Below are positions 1 to 5,016 of a DNA stretch of 5,016 bases, in pieces. The notes beneath the pieces are model-generated. The model saw nothing but the letters and a program-made list of their open reading frames with translations, made no database searches and had not been told where the DNA came from. The DNA is from Euryarchaeota archaeon UBA605 (GTDB taxonomy: Archaea; Thermoplasmatota; Poseidoniia; Poseidoniales; Thalassarchaeaceae), in NCBI GenBank assembly GCA_002504905.1, contig DATY01000010.1, forward strand, positions 1 through 5,016, read 5' to 3'. Every line of letters begins with the position of its first letter. Position 1 is the stretch's first letter. Made by a program: the position numbers and the translations under genes.

Positions 1-1
1 T

Positions 2-421
2 AGTAGATGTATTGAATCTATGAACCTCCAAGTAGTTGAGTTACCAGCAAAGTTCACAAAAATCATAAATAAAAAAAAGCATATTGTTACCAGTAGAGGT
101 GTAGCTGGAAAGGACATTATGGCAAAAAAGGAGAAAGAATTGGCTCCTGATTTCCATAAAAGAATTATTCAGGGACGAAAGAAAAAAGGATGGGATCAGA
201 GAACATTTGCATCGAAAATGAATGAGAGGTTAAATATAGTTCAGAAAATAGAAAATGGTGGTAGGCCAACAGATAAATTAATTCAAAAAATAGAAAAGAT
301 ATTATCAATTGAGCTTAATATTGAACGTACTTCAGAACATACAACAACTATGACAACTAAGAAAAGAAATATGACCATTGGTGACGCACTAGAAGATTTG
401 CTATCTAGGAGGGAAAAATAG
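2..421 (+). CDS. MBF1-like helix-turn-helix protein, 5' end outside the window
   Basis: This is the C-terminal 139 residues of a protein resembling archaeal multiprotein bridging factor 1, an XRE/Cro-type HTH factor. The frame is open to the left edge, so the ATG at 20 is probably internal. The preceding codons read SRCIES, and that stretch lines up with the second half of the N-terminal zinc ribbon of archaeal MBF1. Counting from the ATG at 20, a basic linker covers about residues 11-40, the HTH about 44-98 (from APDFHKRII to IEKILSIEL), and a basic tail with TIGDALEDLL follows. Where the family has a second CxxC followed by AKFG, this protein reads VELPAKFT, so the zinc ligands are missing. 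Family knowledge: archaeal MBF1 has been linked to the small ribosomal subunit and, in eukaryotes, its homologue bridges TBP and activators. It is transcribed with tsr3, whose start overlaps its stop. The HTH call is firm; the exact role is inferred. Confidence 0.82.
   Translation, partial: SRCIESMNLQVVELPAKFTKIINKKKHIVTSRGVAGKDIMAKKEKELAPDFHKRIIQGRKKKGWDQRTFASKMNERLNIVQKIENGGRPTDKLIQKIEKILSIELNIERTSEHTTTMTTKKRNMTIGDALEDLLSRREK
407..413 (+). promoter_or_regulatory. Shine-Dalgarno of tsr3
   Basis: AGGAGGG lies inside the last codons of the mbf1-like gene, with AGGAGG ending 8 nt before the GTG at 421. An in-frame TAG at 406-408 overlaps it, so no longer reading of tsr3 is possible. Placement of the site in the upstream coding region and the 1-nt stop/start overlap suggest coupled translation from a shared mRNA. 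Confidence 0.85.
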
Positions 422-966
422 TGAGGAATACACCTCTTCACATTATTCATTTAGAACAAGATGATCCTAAAAAATGTACAGCTAGGAAATTAGAAAAATT
501 TGGTCATGCAACACTTCATACAAATATACGAAAATCCCCTAAGAGAGGGTTTCTTTTGGATCCAAAAGCAGGAATATTACTAGGTCCTGATGATAGGAGC
601 GCTATTGAAAGAGGAGCATCAATAGTGGCTCTTGATTGCTCATGGAAACAAATTGATAGTTCGCTGAAATATATCGAGCAAAATACTAGATTAGAAGGTA
701 GAACTTTACCATGTGTTCTTGCTGCTAATCCTGTTTCTTGGGGTAAGCCAGGAAGACTCTCAACATCTGAAGCTCTTGCCTTGAGTTTGGTCTTACTTGA
801 TAGATGGGATCAGGCTAGAGAAATTATGAAGCCGTTTAGATTTGCAGAATCATTTTTCGAATTGAATGCAGAGCCACTAGATGCATATTCCAAAGCAAAA
901 AGTAATTCAGAGTTAGCAGAATTACAATGGGAATTTTTCGATAGACCGGTATCATCTGACTTGTGA
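421..966 (+). CDS. tsr3: Small-subunit rRNA aminocarboxypropyltransferase Tsr3
   Basis: Tsr3 transfers the 3-amino-3-carboxypropyl group of S-adenosylmethionine to a uridine or pseudouridine in helix 31 of small-subunit rRNA, close to the ribosomal P site, releasing methylthioadenosine. The 181-residue length is typical of archaeal members. Visible family signatures are the RLI-like N-terminal region (about 5-40), LDPKAGILLGPDD (46-58), DCSWK (72-76), and the long conserved block from LPCVLAANP to LSTSEALA (96-120), which belongs to the SPOUT-like SAM-binding fold. A C-terminal FFELNAEPLDAYSKAK (145-160) follows. GTG is the start: TAG is in frame just upstream, the next ATG is at residue 136, and a strong Shine-Dalgarno precedes it. 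The gene shares one base with the mbf1-like stop. Its 3' end overlaps the convergent metG by 15 bp. Where family members usually read WG before this last block, this protein reads FA (141-142). Confidence 0.93.
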   Translation: MRNTPLHIIHLEQDDPKKCTARKLEKFGHATLHTNIRKSPKRGFLLDPKAGILLGPDDRSAIERGASIVALDCSWKQIDSSLKYIEQNTRLEGRTLPCVLAANPVSWGKPGRLSTSEALALSLVLLDRWDQAREIMKPFRFAESFFELNAEPLDAYSKAKSNSELAELQWEFFDRPVSSDL

Positions 967-3129
967 CCCAGTAGGCATTTCTGAATCAAGTGTAAGCACA
1001 GATACGCTACCTTGTCCATCATCAGCTGCTAAAATCATACCTTCAGACATAATACCTCTAAGTTTTCTAGGTTTGAGATTGGCTACAAATACAACTTGTT
1101 TTCCTAACAATTGATCTTTTTCATATATTCCTTTTAGTCCAGCACAAACTGTCCTCGTTGACCCTGGTCCATCCTCAATGGTGACAACAAATAATTTATC
1201 TGCATCTGGGTGGTCATCAATTGCTACCACTTTACCTGTCTTCATTTCTACTTTCATAAAATCTTCAAAATCGATATAATTCACATCCTCGTCGTTATTT
1301 TCTTTTCCATCTGTATCACTACCCGCAATTAATTTTTCTCTTTCCAATATTTGCTCAAGATCTAGCCTATTGAACAAAGGTTTAGGTTTATCTATATTCC
1401 AAGAGAAATTATTTTCAAAATTAAATGATTCTTCAAATAATATATCATCCATATTACTTTCTTCACCCATCATTGACCACAATTCTTCAGATTGAAACGG
1501 TAAAAAAGGACGCATTGTGATTGCAAGTCCTCTACATATTTGCCAACAAAAAGCTAATGTTGAAAGAGATCTAGATTTCTCTGGAGAATCCTCTAATTTC
1601 ATATATTTCCACGGCTGAGAATGTTGAATTAACCCATTACCAATCTGAGAGATATTCATTAATGACCTCAAAGCCTCTTTGAATCTCTGTTTTTCCATCG
1701 AATTTATAGCATTAATCAATAATTTCTGAATTTTTTCTGCTGAATCGATATCCACTTCTTTATCAAAATATTTAGTTAACGGATTATTACCGTCGATAGA
1801 TTCCAATCTATGAGAAAGTGTCATTACTCTGTGAACAAAATTCCCATAAGTTCCAATTAACTCATTATTCACCTTATCGACAAACTCTTCCCAACGGAAA
1901 TCAGTATCATGCCCCTCAGGCATATTGATCGATAAGAAATAACGGAGTGTATCAGGGCTGTGATGTTCAAGAAATGACGGTAGCCACACAGCATGTTTCC
2001 TACTCTTACTAAATTGACCGCCCTGAAGCATCAAAAATTCCATTGCTGGAACATTGCTTTCTAAAACAAGTTCACCAGGTTTTATATCACAATTAGGTTC
2101 ATTACCTGAATTAGCAGAATTTAATCCCATAATGATTGCCGGCCAAATAACTGTATGAAAAGGGATGTTATCTTTACCCATGAAATAAATATGCTTTGGT
2201 TCAGTTCCATCACTAGATTTGATCCACCATTTTTTCCAATCATCATCATTATTAGAAAACTTTTCTGACCATATTCGTGAACATGTCAAATATCCTTGGA
2301 CTGCTTCAAACCAAACATAAATTCTTTTTTTATTCCAATCTTTATCAGTAAGTGGTAATTCAATACCCCACTCCATATCACGAGTTACTGCTCTGGGTCT
2401 TAGGCCCATATTGAGCCAATTTTTAGTCATCGCTCTAACATTAGGTTTCCAAACTTTTTGTTTCTTTTCAGAATGTTTTTCTAACTCATCTTGAAATTCG
2501 TTTAATTGCAAGAAAAAATGCTCGGTATCTCTAATTTCAATTTTAGCTTCAGAGTCCATTTTTGAACGAGGATTGACTAAATCGCTGGACTCATATGTTG
2601 CCCCACATTCATCACATTGATCTCCTCGAGCACCATCAAAACCACAAATAGGGCATTCTCCTTCAACATACCTATCTGGAAGAAATTTTACATCCCCATC
2701 AGAATTTATAGAACAATATTGTTGCATAGTTTCTTGCTTAAGAAAACCTGATTCCAATAACAGCGAAAAATGTTCTTGGACTAATTCTTTATGCCTTAGA
2801 TCAGTCGTACGATTGTAAAGAGTACCTCCAAATTCTACACCTCTAGTATCAATATTCTGTCCCCAAGAACATCCCAAATCAATCAAAGCTTGAGTATTAA
2901 TTTGGTGGAATCTATCTACAATAATTTGTGGTGAAACATTTTCCTCATCAGCAGTAACAGTTATCGGAGTTCCATGCTCATCCGATCCACTGCACATAAT
3001 TACAGAACGCCCTCTAGACCTCTCATATCTATACTGAATATCAGCTGGTAAACAGTTACCAGCCACATGTCCTAAGTGTAAGGGGCCATTTGCATATGGC
3101 CAAGCCATAAATATTGCTACATGCTCCAA
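952..3129 (-). CDS. metG: Methionyl-tRNA synthetase with fused tRNA-binding domain
   Basis: This class I aminoacyl-tRNA synthetase charges tRNA-Met (initiator and elongator) with methionine in the cytosol. All 725 residues are intact. Rossmann catalytic core: PYANG then HLGH (18-21, the HIGH motif), SDEHGTP (49-55), the stretch from NWLNMGL to MEWG (237-255), YVWFEAVQGY (271-280), MGKDNIPFH (317-325) and QFSKS (372-376, the KMSKS loop). The connective zinc knuckle has Cys159, 162, 172 and 175. A second knuckle is absent, since NPRSKMDSE (186-194) has no cysteines, as in the E. coli-type enzyme. The helical anticodon-binding domain includes NNELIGTYGN (421-430) and Trp507. An acidic linker (about 602-619) leads to a Trbp111/EMAP-II-type OB fold (about 620-725). 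Many archaea encode that domain as a separate protein; here it is fused. Start: TTG, because TAG is in frame two codons upstream, AGGAGGTG precedes it, and the next ATG (residue 8) would cut into the core. It overlaps tsr3 tail-to-tail by 15 bp. Confidence 0.97.
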   Translation of the reverse strand: MEHVAIFMAWPYANGPLHLGHVAGNCLPADIQYRYERSRGRSVIMCSGSDEHGTPITVTADEENVSPQIIVDRFHQINTQALIDLGCSWGQNIDTRGVEFGGTLYNRTTDLRHKELVQEHFSLLLESGFLKQETMQQYCSINSDGDVKFLPDRYVEGECPICGFDGARGDQCDECGATYESSDLVNPRSKMDSEAKIEIRDTEHFFLQLNEFQDELEKHSEKKQKVWKPNVRAMTKNWLNMGLRPRAVTRDMEWGIELPLTDKDWNKKRIYVWFEAVQGYLTCSRIWSEKFSNNDDDWKKWWIKSSDGTEPKHIYFMGKDNIPFHTVIWPAIIMGLNSANSGNEPNCDIKPGELVLESNVPAMEFLMLQGGQFSKSRKHAVWLPSFLEHHSPDTLRYFLSINMPEGHDTDFRWEEFVDKVNNELIGTYGNFVHRVMTLSHRLESIDGNNPLTKYFDKEVDIDSAEKIQKLLINAINSMEKQRFKEALRSLMNISQIGNGLIQHSQPWKYMKLEDSPEKSRSLSTLAFCWQICRGLAITMRPFLPFQSEELWSMMGEESNMDDILFEESFNFENNFSWNIDKPKPLFNRLDLEQILEREKLIAGSDTDGKENNDEDVNYIDFEDFMKVEMKTGKVVAIDDHPDADKLFVVTIEDGPGSTRTVCAGLKGIYEKDQLLGKQVVFVANLKPRKLRGIMSEGMILAADDGQGSVSVLTLDSEMPTGSQVR

Positions 3130-3135
3130 TTTCTA

Positions 3136-3143
3136 CACCTCCT
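3136..3143 (-). promoter_or_regulatory. Shine-Dalgarno of metG
   Basis: AGGAGGTG on the minus strand is a near-perfect complement to the 16S rRNA 3' end. Its AGGAGG core ends 8 nt before the TTG at 3129. The in-frame TAG at 3135-3133 lies between site and start, so this site decides the TTG start. Confidence 0.85.
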
Positions 3144-3197
3144 GTAATCACCAGTAGCAAATGCGTGAGGCACCATGTTTATGTCTTAATCGCTCTT

Positions 3198-3216
3198 GTT
3201 ACGTCCCGAACATAAC
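3198..3216 (-). other. Imperfect palindrome / possible RNA hairpin upstream of metG
   Basis: Read on the minus strand, GTTATGT and ACGTAAC flank a 5-nt TCGGG loop and pair over 7 bp, one of them G-U. Read on the plus strand the same position is a C-A mismatch, so as RNA the stem favours the metG direction. It sits about 69-87 nt upstream of the metG start. It could be a leader hairpin, a protein operator or chance. Confidence 0.3.
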
Positions 3217-3263
3217 CGCTTGTCAGGCAGTTACGAGATTAAAATCAACCAAAAAGTTCTCTA

Positions 3264-3268
3264 AGAGG
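3264..3268 (+). promoter_or_regulatory. Shine-Dalgarno of the CNNM gene
   Basis: AGAGG ends 8 nt before the GTG at 3277. An in-frame TAA at 3262-3264 abuts it, so GTG is the first possible start. The site is weaker than those of tsr3 and metG but at the same spacing. Confidence 0.7.
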
Positions 3269-3276
3269 CAACAAAA

Positions 3277-4347
3277 GTGGAACCTACTACATTAATTATT
3301 TTTTACGCATCGCTAGCATTAGGCGCTTCATTCTTATGTAGCATTCTAGAAGCTGTTCTACTTTCAACAACTCATGGTCACATTGTTGCGCTAAAAGACA
3401 CACACCCTAAGATTAGTCAAACATGGAGTGATTTCAAAGATGATCCTGAAGGGCCTCTAACAGCGATTTTAACTCTCAATACCATTGCACATACTGTTGG
3501 CGCATTAGGAGTGGGACATGAAGTTGAAAATGCCTATCAGGGCGAGTATGTTATAGCAGTATCAGCATCTCTACTGACAATAGCAATTTTACTACTAAGC
3601 GAAATTTTACCTAAGACCATTGGTGCTCTATACTGGAGGAAATTAACAGTTAGTTCTGCTAGAATATTGAAAATACTGATGTTTATTCTAATTCCAATAG
3701 TTTACCCGATTGAAAAACTAAGATCAATATTCCCAACGGTTCACAATGAGGCTGTCACTAGAGATGAATTATCTCATTTAGCAGATATTGCAGAAGAGAG
3801 TCAAGTTATTGAAAGGGATGAAGAAAAAGTCATTCAAAATTTACTTGGATTAAGGGAAAAAACTGTCGCATCAATAATGACTCCTAGAGTGGTTATGGAA
3901 ACAGCATCAAGTGAAGAAACAGTAGCGATGATTAGGGAAAGGATTCCAATAATGGTGCATGGACGTTTGCCGGTAACAATGAATCAGAATATTGATGAGA
4001 TTCATGGAATGGTTCTTCGAAGTGAGATTCTAAGAGAAGCTGCGGCAGATAATGATGAAAAACAAATGAAAGATATTTCACGAGATATGCATTCATGTCG
4101 AGATATTGACTCCGTAGATAAAGCGCTAGATATTCTATTAGATAACAAAGAGCAGATACTAATTGTCAAAGATGAATTTGGAGGTACCGTTGGACTAGTT
4201 ACAATGGAAGATATTATCGAAACCTTACTGGGTGTAGAAATAGTTGACGAAGATGATCAAGATGCAATCCAAGAAGGTAATCATCATGAAGATATGAGAG
4301 AATTGGCTAAAATCAGATATGAAGAACTAGAGTCTGCTGATGAGTGA
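3277..4347 (+). CDS. CNNM (DUF21) membrane protein with paired CBS domains, no CorC/HlyC tail
   Basis: This is an integral membrane protein of the CNNM/CorC group, whose studied members export or regulate Mg2+, probably in exchange for Na+; older annotations call it hemolysin-related. Of 356 residues, about 1-150 form the DUF21 domain: hydrophobic segments at about 5-30, 60-80, 91-115 and 129-148, with the conserved NTIAHT (68-73) and SEILPK (108-113) motifs. A helical linker (about 158-193) joins to a Bateman module: CBS1 from about 198 (SIMTPR) to 255, and CBS2 from about 266 to 320 ending in GGTVGLVTMEDIIETLLG (302-319). CBS pairs of this family bind Mg-ATP or related nucleotides in the cytosol. 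The protein ends with an acidic tail and lacks the C-terminal CorC/HlyC domain. This matches, from memory, a compact subfamily common in marine gammaproteobacteria, so horizontal transfer is possible. GTG is forced as the start (upstream TAA; next ATG at residue 136). Substrate is inferred. Confidence 0.9.
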   Translation: MEPTTLIIFYASLALGASFLCSILEAVLLSTTHGHIVALKDTHPKISQTWSDFKDDPEGPLTAILTLNTIAHTVGALGVGHEVENAYQGEYVIAVSASLLTIAILLLSEILPKTIGALYWRKLTVSSARILKILMFILIPIVYPIEKLRSIFPTVHNEAVTRDELSHLADIAEESQVIERDEEKVIQNLLGLREKTVASIMTPRVVMETASSEETVAMIRERIPIMVHGRLPVTMNQNIDEIHGMVLRSEILREAAADNDEKQMKDISRDMHSCRDIDSVDKALDILLDNKEQILIVKDEFGGTVGLVTMEDIIETLLGVEIVDEDDQDAIQEGNHHEDMRELAKIRYEELESADE

Positions 4348-4350
4348 CTA

Positions 4351-5016
4351 TTAGAAAGGTAATTTTTTATCTAATCTTGATATCATTTCTAAGTATCTAT
4401 CTTCATACTCAGTTCCCGGAAAATTGATCTTAAATTGCCAGTATCTCCATGCAGCTATAGATAGAGTAGCTAAAACATGTAAATCTGAAAGTGAGGAAAA
4501 TTCCTCATCAGATAACTTCCTGATGGACTGATATCCATCAAGAATTGCATTCCATCTTTCAGGTACAGGATTACCTTTTTCCCAACCAAAACCAACAAAT
4601 GTCATAATAAGATCAAATGCTAGTATTTCTCGACTAACCTCTTCAAAGTCAAGTATAGATATTACAGAATTATCATTACCAATTACATTGTCAGGAAATA
4701 AATCGCCGTGAATTATTCCTTTGGGTAGATGTTCAACTTTATTAAATAATGATTTTGAGGATTTAAGTAATATTAAAAAATCAGTCCACTCATTATTTTT
4801 TTCTGCAATTTGGAATAATTTTTCAAATAGTGAAATACCCATAGAGAAATCATTTTTTAAGATATTAGGAGGTTCAATAAGATGCATTTGTGCTTGTATC
4901 TTTCCAAGAGAAAATAATGATTCATAGTTAGATTCCAGCCATTTACCTTCAACATAGGGCAATATAGTCCAAGGCAGATTGTCACGAATTATTAGATATT
5001 CACCATTACTAAATGA
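4351..5016 (-). CDS. APH-fold kinase, homoserine kinase type II-like, 5' end outside the window
   Basis: This is the C-terminal 222 codons (221 residues plus stop) of a kinase of the aminoglycoside phosphotransferase/choline kinase fold. The best fit is the ThrB2-type homoserine kinase, which phosphorylates homoserine with ATP before threonine synthase. Counting visible residues from the right edge: hinge region with LPYVEG (19-24), helical lobe, catalytic loop HGDLFPDN (103-110; Asp105 would be the catalytic base and Asn110 a metal ligand) and ILDFEE (121-126; Asp123, the Mg2+-binding DFG equivalent). The later LDGYQSIRKLSDEE (159-172) and AAWRYWQFKI (188-197) resemble the GY..RPLT..E and ALRFWLSRL patterns of homoserine kinase II. 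The TTG at 4962 is not a credible start: the frame stays open to 5016, no Shine-Dalgarno precedes it, and it lies mid-domain. The N-terminal ATP-binding lobe is off the window. It converges on the CNNM gene with 3 bp between stops. Another small-molecule APH kinase is the main alternative. Confidence 0.8.
   Translation of the reverse strand, partial: SFSNGEYLIIRDNLPWTILPYVEGKWLESNYESLFSLGKIQAQMHLIEPPNILKNDFSMGISLFEKLFQIAEKNNEWTDFLILLKSSKSLFNKVEHLPKGIIHGDLFPDNVIGNDNSVISILDFEEVSREILAFDLIMTFVGFGWEKGNPVPERWNAILDGYQSIRKLSDEEFSSLSDLHVLATLSIAAWRYWQFKINFPGTEYEDRYLEMISRLDKKLPF
4363..4368 (+). terminator. Possible oligo-T terminator after the CNNM gene
   Basis: A run of six T on the plus strand begins 15 nt after the CNNM stop codon. 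Archaeal transcription ends at oligo-T tracts in the non-template strand without needing a hairpin. The tract lies within the last codons (two Lys) of the convergent kinase gene, so it may also be simple coding sequence. Confidence 0.4.

Larger units (their letters stand above)
3130..3276. promoter_or_regulatory. Divergent intergenic region between metG and the CNNM gene
   Basis: These 147 bp must hold the promoters of both divergent genes. Weak TATA-like candidates are GATTAAAAT at 3237-3245 for the plus-strand gene and the minus-strand complement of 3176-3190 (ATTAAGACATAAACA) for metG. Neither matches a strong archaeal TATA box, and the first would put the transcript start almost on the Shine-Dalgarno, so both are tentative. 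The middle (about 3190-3237) is clearly richer in G+C than the surroundings and contains a small palindrome. I see no tRNA, conserved riboswitch or small ORF here. Confidence 0.5.

Noticed and set aside
20..22. ATG at 20 as start of the mbf1-like gene
   Set aside because: Upstream codons are open and the residues around the ATG match the inside of the family's zinc-ribbon region; no ribosome site precedes it in the few bases visible.
810..1022. 70-residue minus-strand ORF across the tsr3/metG junction
   Set aside because: It is antisense to tsr3 and out of frame with metG, has no recognisable domain, and is explained by the two convergent genes.
3130..3276. T-box or other riboswitch controlling metG
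   Set aside because: No T-box antiterminator sequence or terminator hairpin is visible, T-boxes are not expected in archaea, and only one short palindrome is present.
3130..3276. tRNA gene or tRNA remnant in the G+C-rich intergenic patch
   Set aside because: No cloverleaf, T-arm GGTTC-like box or 7-bp acceptor stem could be found on either strand.
4721..4927. 68-residue plus-strand ORF inside the kinase gene
   Set aside because: It is antisense to a recognisable kinase frame and has no domain, so it is a shadow ORF.
4960..4962. TTG as start of the kinase gene
   Set aside because: The frame stays open to the window edge, no Shine-Dalgarno precedes it, and the N-terminal ATP-binding lobe would be missing.
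1..5016. CRISPR array, insertion sequence or defence island
   Set aside because: There are no regularly spaced repeats, transposase, terminal inverted repeats or defence-gene domains; all intact genes are housekeeping or transport families.

Overview
The window looks like a piece of an AT-rich archaeal chromosome. Two genes point to archaea: an MBF1-type helix-turn-helix protein of the archaeal architecture, and Tsr3, an rRNA aminocarboxypropyltransferase found in archaea and eukaryotes and generally absent from bacteria. The genes are compact, have no introns and carry clear Shine-Dalgarno sequences, which excludes a eukaryote. The low G+C content and the mix of archaeal informational genes with bacterial-looking genes would fit an uncultured marine euryarchaeon of the Thermoplasmata side (Poseidoniales/MGII or MGIII). 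That placement is inference and needs a phylogeny.

Layout: (1) positions 1-421, plus strand, the 3' part of an mbf1-like gene whose start lies before the window; (2) 421-966, plus strand, tsr3, sharing one base with the mbf1 stop codon; (3) 952-3129, minus strand, full-length methionyl-tRNA synthetase with a fused C-terminal Trbp111-type tRNA-binding domain, overlapping the end of tsr3 tail-to-tail by 15 bp; (4) 3130-3276, a 147-bp divergent intergenic region, the only real non-coding stretch, holding two ribosome binding sites and a small imperfect palindrome; (5) 3277-4347, plus strand, a CNNM (DUF21) membrane protein with paired CBS domains; (6) 4351-5016, minus strand, the 3' part of an APH-fold kinase most like homoserine kinase type II, running off the right edge and ending 3 bp from the CNNM stop.

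The first three genes form a translation theme: MBF1 (small-subunit or transcription-associated factor), Tsr3 (small-subunit rRNA modification near the P site) and MetRS (charging of initiator and elongator tRNA-Met). The CNNM protein probably concerns Mg2+ or other cation homeostasis, and the kinase probably acts in threonine synthesis. No mobile element, CRISPR array, tRNA, rRNA or obvious novel defence system is visible.

The more interesting points are a zinc ribbon in the MBF1-like protein that appears to have lost its second cysteine pair, three intact genes that all start with forced non-ATG codons at an identical 8-nt Shine-Dalgarno spacing, and two convergent gene pairs with no room for separate terminators.
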